Source of the DNA: Treponema sp. UBA3649
GTDB lineage: Bacteria; Spirochaetota; Spirochaetia; Treponematales; Treponemataceae
Reading direction: 5' to 3'
Assembly (NCBI GenBank): GCA_002373325.1
Contig: DFKI01000010.1
Coordinates: forward strand, 1 to 10,194
DNA length: 10,194 nt
This document shows positions 1 through 7,491 of the stretch, in pieces. The first letter of the stretch is position 1; the number at the start of each line of letters is the position of its first letter. The notes under the pieces were generated by a model. That model ran no database searches. It was not told the origin of the DNA and saw only the letters and a list, made by a program, of their open reading frames with translations. Position numbers and translations under genes: made by a program.

Positions 1-59
1 TATCGGGCGTGACCCGATAATCTCTATTGAAAAGGGATTGCCGGATCAAGTCCGGCAAT
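1..59. repeat. Two tandem REP-like palindromes
   Basis: Two perfect inverted repeats lie side by side. The first has 7-base arms TATCGGG (1-7) and CCCGATA (13-19) around a 5-base loop. The second has 9-base arms ATTGCCGGA (37-45) and TCCGGCAAT (51-59) around the loop TCAAG. The two share a layout (GC-rich arms, 5-base loop) but differ in arm sequence with pairing kept, as in degenerate REP-type intergenic repeats. No T-run follows on the plus strand. On the minus strand a short CCCTTTT follows the second hairpin, so it could act as a weak terminator for a leftward transcript. The repeat lies outside any gene. It may continue to the left of the window. Confidence 0.7.
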
Positions 60-139
60 GACATGGTGCTATAAATCAGCGTACCCCTATAAAAATCTGC
101 AAAATCAATTTTTTTGTGGAAAATATTGCGGATATGGGA

Positions 140-145
140 TATAAT
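140..145 (+). promoter_or_regulatory. Possible -10 box of the chemoreceptor gene
   Basis: A perfect TATAAT lies 33 bases before the ATG at 179. No good -35 hexamer stands at 16-18 bases upstream; the best is TGGAAA at 117-122. If real, transcription would begin near base 152, downstream of the alternative GTG start at 116, which favours the ATG at 179. The region is AT-rich, so a chance match is quite possible. Confidence 0.3.
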
Positions 146-178
146 GGAGAGAATATTGACTATGAGGCAGCAGGACTT

Positions 179-3100
179 ATGAAACGACTTTTTTCCGGTA
201 TTATCTCTCTTGGACTGATTTTTCTTGCAACTACGGCATTGAGCGCACAAAGCGACGATGACTTCATGTCGGAATTTGTGACACGAGGCTGGACAAGCGA
301 GGACGGACTTCCCGGCAACACAATCACGGACATCATCCAGGATTCGACCGGCTACATCTACATCGGAACCTACGGCGGATTCGCGCGTTTTGACGGAGCG
401 GAGTTTTCAATCTACAACAACGGAACCGACCCGAAATACAATTTCGCATCCACGAGGGCACTTCTTCAGACTTCGGACGGAGCAATCTGGGCGGGAAGCA
501 ACGACGAGGGACTTTTCAGAATCGTGATGGACAGCGACGAGGAGATTCTTTCTTTCTCCACGGAAAACGGACTTCCAAACAACTCAATCAGGGCACTGGC
601 AGAAGACAAATCCGGGAATGTCTGGGTTGCGACCGCGGGAGGAATCGTCACAATCTCAAAGGATTTCAAAATCAACACGCCGAACACATCATCCTTCACC
701 GACTTAAAGGGACTTTGCAACTCACTCTATGCGGACAAGTCGGGACGAATCTGGATTGCCACTGCGGAAAAGGGCGGAATCTACTGCTATGACAAGTCAT
801 TTTCAAAATACACATTCAAGGATGAGCGGCTTCAAAACGCATGCGCGAACTCAATCACACAGGATTCATCGGGAGCCTTCTGGTACGGAATTGAGCCATA
901 CTACGCGGTGAAAGTCTCAGGAAGCGACGAGACGGTTTACGATGTTTCAGGCGGGACAAAAAACGGAACTCTCATCAACAGCATCATTCAGGACAAAAAC
1001 GGAAACATGTGGTTTTCAACCGACGCAGGAATCTCAATCCTCAAGGACGGAAAGTTTTACCGCTACTCCGAAAGCGACGGATTTCCCGACAACAGTTTGA
1101 ACCGGCTTCTTGAAGACAACGAGGGAAACATCTGGATTGCGACGGACCGATCGGGTGTCCTGAAGATGAACCACGGACTTTTCAAAACATACTCGCTTTC
1201 CACATCGGTAAATGCGATCGGAGAAGGAAAGGACGGAAGAATCTGGCTCGGATGCAACAACGGACTCATCTGCTACAGGATTTCAGGAGGCACCTACACG
1301 CCGATCCGCGAGGAAAATGCGATTACCCGGTTCTGCGAAGGTGCGAGGGTCAGGCACGTGGGAACCTGCGAAAACGGAGACATTCTCGTGAGCACTTATG
1401 CGAAGCTCGGTCAGCTCAGATTCTCACCGGACGGAGAGCTTGTCGGTCAATGGAGATCGCAGGAGGGACTTAGCGGAGACAAGGTTCGCGTGGCAGTGGA
1501 AGATTCTAAAAACGGCGACCTTTACATAGGAACAACATCCGGATTCAACGTGGTGAAAAAAAGCACGGGGGCGATTGAGCGGTACACACTCGCAACGGGA
1601 CTCCCCCACGAATACATCATGTGCATCTATCAGGACCCGGCGGACGGAAAGGTGTGGCTCGGAACTGACGGCGGCGGAATCATGACATGGGAGAACGGAA
1701 GAATCACCAATCACTACACGACGGAAAACGGACTCGCGGGAAACATCATTTTCAAAATCAGCAAGGAATCCGACGGCGCGCTTTGGATTTGCACGGGAAC
1801 CGGAGTGAGCCGGATGAAGGACGGAAAATTTTTCAACTACACGAAATCCACGGGATTGGGAACCGACAGCATTTTCCAGATTGTCGCGGATAATTCGGGC
1901 AACGCATGGTTTACGAGCAACAACGGCGTGAGCAATGCAAAAGTCCAGGATTTAATCAGCATGGCGGAAGGAAAGAAGCAGACTCTCTCGCCGAAATTTT
2001 TCAGCCGCTTTGACGGACTAAAAACAAGGGGTGTCACATCCACAAGTCTCGCTCTTTTTGACTCACGCGGACTCGTATGGTTTCCTCTCGTGGACGGTGT
2101 GGCTGTAACGGAACCAAGCTCAATGAACGCTACGAAAATTGCCCCGGTCGTGAACATTGAAAAAATCATGGTGGACGAAAAGACGATTTACCCGGACGGA
2201 AAAGCGATTGTGCTCCCTCCCGGAACAAAAAGGGTCAGCATAAAATACACGGGACTGAGTTTCATCTCCGCGGAATATGTCCGTTTCATGTACAAGCTCG
2301 ACGGATTCGACGCTGATTTTTCGGACTGGGAAAGCACAAGGAACGTCTCATACACAAACCTGCGTCCCGGAAAATACCGCTTTAATCTGAAAGCGTCCAA
2401 CGGTGAGGATGCTGTAAGTTCCCTTGACTCAAGCATTCAATTCGTGCAAAAAGCATTTTTCTATCAGCACGTCTGGTTCTGGCTTCTGCTCGCTGCCGTG
2501 GTAATTTTCATCATCGTTGAGCTCACGTCAACCATAGTCACTTTGGTAAATCAGCTGAAACTTTTGAAAGACGCTGTGTCGGAACTTTCAAGCGGAAACG
2601 CTGATTTGACAAAACGTGTCACGATGAAGCGGCGCTCGGTTTTCAAAGTCTTCGACGAGCTTGTGAATGAGGAAAATAAATTCCTTGAGAAATTCCAGAG
2701 CATCATCGCGAAGGTCAAGGATTCGGAATCAAAGCTGAGCAAAGTGGGAAACGACATGGGAGAGTCCACGGAAAAAACGGCGGCTGCAATCAACCACATT
2801 ATCTCGAACATCGACAGCGTGCACTACTCCATTCAGGCTCAGAACGACAGCGTGCAGGAAGCGGCCCATGCTGTGAACGGAATTGCAAAGAACATCGACT
2901 CCCTTGAGCAGATGATTACGACCCAGGCAAACGGCGTGAAATCCGCGACAAATTCCGTGGAAGAAATGGTCGGAAACATTCAGAGCGTAAATTCCGTGGT
3001 GGACGAGATGGCAACGTCATTCTCCGCTTTGGACGAGCAGGCGCAATCCGGACAGACAAAAGAAAAGGCCGTGAGCGAAAAGATTATGAACATCGAGGCC

Positions 3101-3712
3101 AAATCAAAAATGCTCCAGGTGGCGAACAAGACAATCGCGGACATTGCGAACAAAACGAATCTTCTTGCCATGAACGCTGCAATCGAGGCGGCACACGCGG
3201 GAGTAGCGGGTCAGGGATTTGCGGTAGTCGCGGATGAAATCAGAAATCTTTCGGAGACCTCAACAATCCAGTCGAAGAAAATCGGAGAGCAGCTCAAGGA
3301 GATTCAGCTTTCCATTGACGAGGTGGTCGAGGCATCACAGGAATCAAGCGAGGCATTTACGGCAGTGTCATCCGAAATCACAAGAACGAACCAGCTTGTG
3401 CAGAGGATAAAAAATTCCATGGAAGAGCAGAACGAAAAATCCAAGCAGATGATTGACACTCTTCAGGAGATGAGAAACCACAGCGAGGAAGTTACGAGAG
3501 CGGCCCACGACATGGCGGACGGAAACAAAACGATTCTTGAGAGCATGACGAGCCTTACCGAATCCACAAGCACGATGCGGGAAAACATGGAGGATATGGC
3601 GGGTGGAGCACAGAACGTAAGCCAGAACGGAGCCGACCTCACGAGCATGTCAGTCCGAATGAAAGACGCCATAAGCAACATCAGCGACCAGATGGTTCAG
3701 TTCACGGTGTAA
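179..3712 (+). CDS. Propeller-Y_Y_Y methyl-accepting chemotaxis protein
   Basis: A predicted inner-membrane chemoreceptor of 1177 residues. Residues 1-23 form a signal peptide (Lys-Arg, hydrophobic core, ALSA before Gln). Residues 30-650 carry about 14 repeats of the two-component-regulator propeller type (D-x-x-G-x-IW-I-x-T-x-x-G), enough for two seven-bladed propellers. A Y_Y_Y domain follows (about 665-757; FMYKLDGFD, WEST, YTNLRPGKYRF). One membrane segment lies at 765-785. A linker of about 65 residues leads to a long helical signalling domain (850-1175) with the hairpin tip NKTNLLAMNAAIEAAHAGVA near 991-1010, the contact site for CheA and CheW in this family. There is no C-terminal NWETF-type tether. 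The open frame extends upstream to a GTG at 116, but the ATG at 179 gives a clean signal peptide and has GAGG at 164-167. The ligand is unknown; the glycosidase 32 bases downstream suggests a carbohydrate. Domain assignment is firm. Confidence 0.93.
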   Translation: MKRLFSGIISLGLIFLATTALSAQSDDDFMSEFVTRGWTSEDGLPGNTITDIIQDSTGYIYIGTYGGFARFDGAEFSIYNNGTDPKYNFASTRALLQTSDGAIWAGSNDEGLFRIVMDSDEEILSFSTENGLPNNSIRALAEDKSGNVWVATAGGIVTISKDFKINTPNTSSFTDLKGLCNSLYADKSGRIWIATAEKGGIYCYDKSFSKYTFKDERLQNACANSITQDSSGAFWYGIEPYYAVKVSGSDETVYDVSGGTKNGTLINSIIQDKNGNMWFSTDAGISILKDGKFYRYSESDGFPDNSLNRLLEDNEGNIWIATDRSGVLKMNHGLFKTYSLSTSVNAIGEGKDGRIWLGCNNGLICYRISGGTYTPIREENAITRFCEGARVRHVGTCENGDILVSTYAKLGQLRFSPDGELVGQWRSQEGLSGDKVRVAVEDSKNGDLYIGTTSGFNVVKKSTGAIERYTLATGLPHEYIMCIYQDPADGKVWLGTDGGGIMTWENGRITNHYTTENGLAGNIIFKISKESDGALWICTGTGVSRMKDGKFFNYTKSTGLGTDSIFQIVADNSGNAWFTSNNGVSNAKVQDLISMAEGKKQTLSPKFFSRFDGLKTRGVTSTSLALFDSRGLVWFPLVDGVAVTEPSSMNATKIAPVVNIEKIMVDEKTIYPDGKAIVLPPGTKRVSIKYTGLSFISAEYVRFMYKLDGFDADFSDWESTRNVSYTNLRPGKYRFNLKASNGEDAVSSLDSSIQFVQKAFFYQHVWFWLLLAAVVIFIIVELTSTIVTLVNQLKLLKDAVSELSSGNADLTKRVTMKRRSVFKVFDELVNEENKFLEKFQSIIAKVKDSESKLSKVGNDMGESTEKTAAAINHIISNIDSVHYSIQAQNDSVQEAAHAVNGIAKNIDSLEQMITTQANGVKSATNSVEEMVGNIQSVNSVVDEMATSFSALDEQAQSGQTKEKAVSEKIMNIEAKSKMLQVANKTIADIANKTNLLAMNAAIEAAHAGVAGQGFAVVADEIRNLSETSTIQSKKIGEQLKEIQLSIDEVVEASQESSEAFTAVSSEITRTNQLVQRIKNSMEEQNEKSKQMIDTLQEMRNHSEEVTRAAHDMADGNKTILESMTSLTESTSTMRENMEDMAGGAQNVSQNGADLTSMSVRMKDAISNISDQMVQFTV

Positions 3713-3744
3713 GAAAGAACAGAAAACAAATCAAGGAGCGTTTT

Positions 3745-6207
3745 ATGAAATCATTTCCACTCGACGAAAACTGGACATTCAGATGGGGCTATCTTGATTC
3801 CATCGGCGGGCTTGAGAATCCGGGAGAGACGGTAAATCTTCCGCACGACGCAATGATTGGAACCCCGGTCTCGAAGGATTGTCCTGCAGGATGTGACAGC
3901 GGATTTTTCAACGGCGGAATGTGCAATTACACAAAGCTCGTTTTTTTCCCGGATGAGTGGAAGGACAAAAAGGTCGGACTTAAATTCGACGGAGCCATGG
4001 CAAATGTCTCGGTGGATTTGAACGGCTGCAAGATTGCGCATCAAAATTACGGTTACGCTCCTTTTTTTGTTGACCTCACTCCCTGCGTCTCTTTCGGAAA
4101 AGAAAACAGGATTACTGTGAACATGAACACAGGCTCTGCAAGCAACTCAAGGTGGTACACAGGGCTGGGACTTTACCGCGGAGTAAAACTTTGCACGTCA
4201 CCGAAAGTCCACATCGCGGATAACGGAATCTACGCATACACATCCGAAATTTCCGACGGCATGGCATTCATCAGGACACAGATTGAAATTGCAAACGAAA
4301 CTCTTGAAAACAGGATTGTCGAAGTCTGCGTGAACCTTTTCCCGGAAGTCAAAAACGACACGACAGCCGCATCATCTGAAGCAAAGATTTATGTCGCGGC
4401 AAATTCAAAAGAGACTGCATACATTTCGCTCAATCTGAAAAATCCGGAACTCTGGGACGCGGACTCACCGAATCTCTACAGGCTCAAAGCGAGCGTAAAA
4501 AGCAAGGGTGAGTACAGGACGCATCTTGAGGAAAAAGATGACATGGAAGCTGACGAGGCGGAAATCCTTTTCGGAGTAAGGACAATCTCCGCAGATTCCG
4601 TCCGGGGACTTTTGATCAACGGAAAAAGTGTAAAGCTCAAGGGCGGATGTCTTCACCACGACAACGGACTTTTGGGAGCGGTCTCGCTTTATGAGGTCGA
4701 GGCAAGGAAAATCAAAAAGCTCAAGGAAGTCGGTTTCAACGCAATCAGGACGGCGCACAATCCTCCGTCATCAGCACTGGTCGAGGCATGTAACCGTCTT
4801 GGCATGTACATTTTTGACGAGGCGTTTGACGCGTGGGGAATCGGAAAAAGAGGCGGAGATTACAATCAGCATTTTGAGGCGAACTGGAAAAAAGATTTGA
4901 CATCATTCATCAAAAGAGACAGAAACAGTCCCTCCGTAATCATCTGGTCAACCGGAAACGAAATCCCGGAGCGCGGAGGTCTCGGAAAGGGATATGAAAA
5001 ATCCACCAGGCTTGCAAGGGCAATCAAGGAACTGGATGCGACAAGACCTGTGAGCAACGGAATCTGTTCTCTCTGGAGCGGACTTGACGACGAGCTTGCA
5101 AAGGGACAGAATCTTGCACAGAACGCAAACAGCGGATTTTATGAGAACCTGTGGGAGCGTGTGACCGAGCCTTTTACGAACGGACTTGACATCGTGGGCT
5201 ACAATTATATGGAGGACATTTACGAAAGGGACCATGAGCTTTTTCCCGATCGTGTCATTTTGGGCTCCGAGAATTTTCCCAAGGAGATTGGCTACCGATG
5301 GCCGTTCATCGAGGCACACCCTTATGTAATCGGCGACTTCACATGGACGGCGTGGGACTATCTTGGGGAAGCGGGCATTGGAAAAGCATTCTACGCGGAC
5401 AAAACCGATCCTGTAGTGAACAAAAAGCCCTGGGAACTTTTGCCGCAACAGACATCCTTTTTTCCGTACAGGACTGCGGAGGACGCTGACTACGACATTA
5501 CCGGCATCCTTCTTCCACAGGGAGAATACAGGAGCGTCGTGTGGGGCTCCGAAAAGACTCACCTTTATACAAGGCATCCGAAAGATTTTGACAAAGTGGA
5601 GATGATGACATCCTGGGGCTTCCCTCAGTTCGAAAAAAACTGGAGCTACGAGGGGTACGAAGGAAAGCCCGTAAAAATAGCGGTCTTTTCCAGAGCGGAG
5701 GAAGTCGAGATTCTCATAAACGGAAAATCAGCAGGAAGAAAAAAAGTCTCATTTGAAAAACCCATGCCCAATCTGGCGGAATTCGAAGCGGTTTATGAGA
5801 GCGGAAAAATTGAGGCGGTGAGCTACACAAAGGGACAAGAGATAAGCCGCGACTCTCTTTTCACAGTGGGAAAACCTTCGGAGATAAGATTGAGATGTGA
5901 GAAAAAATCACTGAGGTCAGACGGACACGACGCTGCATTTGTGATGATTGAAATTGTGGACGCAAACGGACGCATTGTCCCGGACGCAGAGATTAAGCTT
6001 GAGGCGGAGATTGATGGAGTGACAAATCTTTCGGCATTCGGCTCAGGAAACCCCATCACGAGCGAAGATTATACGGAGGGCAAAACACTCTCATACAAAG
6101 GTCACGCCTGCGCAATCCTCCGCTCCACTTACATGGATGGAAAATCAAGACTCACCGTAAGAGCCGAGGGACTAGAGCCCAAGACAATGGACTTCGAGGT
6201 GTCATAA
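3745..6207 (+). CDS. Glycoside hydrolase family 2, beta-galactosidase type
   Basis: A retaining exo-glycosidase of 820 residues. An N-terminal jelly-roll sugar-binding domain (about 1-155; LPHDAMI, SRWYTGLGLYRGV) is followed by an immunoglobulin-like domain (about 155-280) and a TIM barrel (about 285-600). The family signature is at 331-365 (FNAIRTAHNPPSS, IFDEAFDAWG). The expected acid/base is Glu406 in STGNEIPE, and the expected nucleophile is Glu509 in LGSENFP. A DUF4982-like domain (about 640-705; EVEILINGKSAGRKKV) and a C-terminal Ig-like domain (about 710-820; GNPITSEDY) complete the layout typical of Bacteroides and Firmicutes GH2 beta-galactosidases. No signal peptide is seen, so the enzyme should act in the cytoplasm on imported sugars. 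The start is fixed by AAGGAG (3733-3738), 6 bases before the ATG. It probably forms an operon with the chemoreceptor. Substrate could also be a beta-glucuronide or another beta-glycoside; the family is secure. Confidence 0.93.
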   Translation: MKSFPLDENWTFRWGYLDSIGGLENPGETVNLPHDAMIGTPVSKDCPAGCDSGFFNGGMCNYTKLVFFPDEWKDKKVGLKFDGAMANVSVDLNGCKIAHQNYGYAPFFVDLTPCVSFGKENRITVNMNTGSASNSRWYTGLGLYRGVKLCTSPKVHIADNGIYAYTSEISDGMAFIRTQIEIANETLENRIVEVCVNLFPEVKNDTTAASSEAKIYVAANSKETAYISLNLKNPELWDADSPNLYRLKASVKSKGEYRTHLEEKDDMEADEAEILFGVRTISADSVRGLLINGKSVKLKGGCLHHDNGLLGAVSLYEVEARKIKKLKEVGFNAIRTAHNPPSSALVEACNRLGMYIFDEAFDAWGIGKRGGDYNQHFEANWKKDLTSFIKRDRNSPSVIIWSTGNEIPERGGLGKGYEKSTRLARAIKELDATRPVSNGICSLWSGLDDELAKGQNLAQNANSGFYENLWERVTEPFTNGLDIVGYNYMEDIYERDHELFPDRVILGSENFPKEIGYRWPFIEAHPYVIGDFTWTAWDYLGEAGIGKAFYADKTDPVVNKKPWELLPQQTSFFPYRTAEDADYDITGILLPQGEYRSVVWGSEKTHLYTRHPKDFDKVEMMTSWGFPQFEKNWSYEGYEGKPVKIAVFSRAEEVEILINGKSAGRKKVSFEKPMPNLAEFEAVYESGKIEAVSYTKGQEISRDSLFTVGKPSEIRLRCEKKSLRSDGHDAAFVMIEIVDANGRIVPDAEIKLEAEIDGVTNLSAFGSGNPITSEDYTEGKTLSYKGHACAILRSTYMDGKSRLTVRAEGLEPKTMDFEVS

Positions 6208-6235
6208 GGCTCCACACGAATAAACCTTCTATTAC
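6205..6235. other. Recombination breakpoint between the two blocks
   Basis: The glycosidase stop codon ends at 6207. By about 6235 the minus-strand sequence is recognisable KAP coding sequence (SEIEKICKKEQ). Base composition falls sharply at the same place. There is no terminator hairpin between the two converging genes, as would be expected if each lost its original 3' flank in a deletion or illegitimate join. The exact base of the join cannot be fixed without a relative carrying the intact arrangement. Confidence 0.65.
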
Positions 6236-6522
6236 TTGTTCCTTTTTGCAAATTTTTTCTATCTCAGAAATTATAATAGAAAGAATCGCAACCAGTGGCT
6301 CATCATAAAAATCATTTTCCCAGGCATTGTAATGAAAGATTAAATATTTATTATCTTTCTCTTCTAAAAGCAGCTTTTCAAGTTCCTGCAAAATCCAGGA
6401 CTTTCCAGACCCCCATTCACCGTCAATTGCAAAAGAGTAGCCGGTTGGATTGTCTTTCTGATTTGATATTATTGATTTGAGAAGTTCTAGATATGGCTGA
6501 CGGGAGAGATAATCTAAACAAA

Positions 6523-6526
6523 TCAT
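6523..6526 (-). other. ATGA stop-start overlap
   Basis: On the minus strand the cyclase-like gene ends with TGA (6525-6523), and the KAP gene begins with ATG (6526-6524), sharing two bases. No strong ribosome site precedes this ATG (only GAAAG), so the KAP start probably depends on translation reinitiation after the cyclase-like gene. This implies co-production of the two proteins. Confidence 0.85.
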
Positions 6527-7491
6527 TTGCTTTCATTTGAAATAACAAAAGCTTCTTTTTCACTAGAAGAATTTATTGCAATACACTCTTCAACAAAACC
6601 ATCAATATATTCAAGTTTTCCTAGCTCTTCATATACATTTTCAAGCCGATTAATAGATTCTATTCTATTAGATAATATCCTATCAACAATTTCATTTTCT
6701 TTATGATCAGCATAAAGAAAATCTTTTTCTATACACTTCCAATTTGGGTAATACCATATAATTGGATAATATTTATTGTTCCATACACCTTTTAGAATTT
6801 CAAACGATACAATTTTGATACAATCATCAATACCTTTTTGTTTCTTAGGTTTCTTCATACGATACAATAAATATGCAAAATCTGCACTTAGTACAACTTT
6901 ATGATGATAAGCAAATTTCGCTACACGAAATCCTGTATCCATATCAGGGCCAAGAAAATCAACTTGTAATTGATTGCCTACTGTTAGAGACATTCTCAAA
7001 TTTTGATAATTACTATCAATCACTGAAATATCATTCGGATTGAATACCTGAGATTTCACATTTTTTACACCAGCTATCCAGATAGTAGATTTTATATCCA
7101 AATTTAGCTTTTTATTGTTGATTAATGTCTGGATATCAGTAGCAACCTTTGACTGAATGGTAAAAACCAAATTTGGAATTTCATAAATCATAGCATCAGA
7201 TTCAAAATCTTGAATTGAAACATATAGTAGAACTTCATCACCTAGATATTTCCATACCAGAATTTGAGGGATTTTGTTTTTAACTTCATTATAAATAAAT
7301 TCATAAAATTTAAAAATGATAAAAGGCCAACTAGAAGGTTCTTCCACCTTAAATTTTGTTGAACCGACTAAATCAAACGAGAAAAAAATATATATATTCT
7401 TTTCAGAAGAACTATTTTCCGCATTTAAGATATTTATATCTATTTTAGAAAAATCTAACGGAGATATTTCATTACCACTGGAAGATTCCAA
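6523..7491 (-). CDS. Class III nucleotide-cyclase-like protein
   Basis: A soluble protein of 322 residues whose first ~210 residues look like a class III cyclase catalytic domain. FFSFDLVGST supplies the first metal-binding aspartate (Asp40). WKYLGDEVLLYV supplies the second (Asp85), with a lysine (Lys81) where purine-type cyclases have their base-contacting lysine. DFLGPDMDTGFR (178-189) matches the region of the other base-contacting residue (Asp178) and the transition-state arginine (Arg189), but the usual asparagine four residues before that arginine is Asp185. VVLSADFAYLL fits the closing strand. Residues ~215-322 are an additional helical tail I do not recognise. No signal peptide or membrane segment is visible. 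The start is TTG at 7491, the only usable start between an in-frame stop and the domain. It overlaps the peptidase gene by 20 bases and the KAP gene by 4. A role in making a cyclic nucleotide signal, possibly Pycsar-like, is inferred; the nucleotide is unknown. Confidence 0.7.
   Translation of the reverse strand: MESSSGNEISPLDFSKIDINILNAENSSSEKNIYIFFSFDLVGSTKFKVEEPSSWPFIIFKFYEFIYNEVKNKIPQILVWKYLGDEVLLYVSIQDFESDAMIYEIPNLVFTIQSKVATDIQTLINNKKLNLDIKSTIWIAGVKNVKSQVFNPNDISVIDSNYQNLRMSLTVGNQLQVDFLGPDMDTGFRVAKFAYHHKVVLSADFAYLLYRMKKPKKQKGIDDCIKIVSFEILKGVWNNKYYPIIWYYPNWKCIEKDFLYADHKENEIVDRILSNRIESINRLENVYEELGKLEYIDGFVEECIAINSSSEKEAFVISNESK

Larger units (their letters stand above)
6152..6526 (-). pseudogene. 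KAP-family P-loop NTPase, 3' truncated
   Basis: The first ~100 codons of a KAP NTPase, the P-loop ATPase family that includes eukaryotic Kidins220 and the phage-exclusion protein PifA. The Walker A motif is at residues 36-43 (GEWGSGKS, preceded by FAID). The family-typical FHYNAWENDFYDEP follows at about 64-77. The alignable part ends near residue 100. The last ~24 residues (SLMTPRSPLSW and onward) are merely the antisense of the glycosidase 3' end, up to a chance stop at 6152. Full-length family members usually run to several hundred residues and carry Walker B and membrane or helical regions, all missing here. The start is well supported: its ATG shares an ATGA with the stop of the cyclase-like gene. 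The truncated product is probably non-functional. Identification rests on the Walker A context and the NAW motif. Confidence 0.8.

Noticed and set aside
116..178. GTG start at 116 giving 21 more residues on the chemoreceptor
   Set aside because: It would place a polar acidic stretch before a textbook signal peptide that begins at the ATG at 179. A TATAAT also lies inside the extension.
4948..5577. 209-codon open frame on the minus strand within the glycosidase gene
   Set aside because: It lies opposite highly conserved GH2 catalytic segments, has no domain I recognise and is explained as a shadow of codon usage.
6208..6530. Short plus-strand frame within the KAP fragment
   Set aside because: It has no ribosome site or recognisable content and lies opposite the Walker A region.
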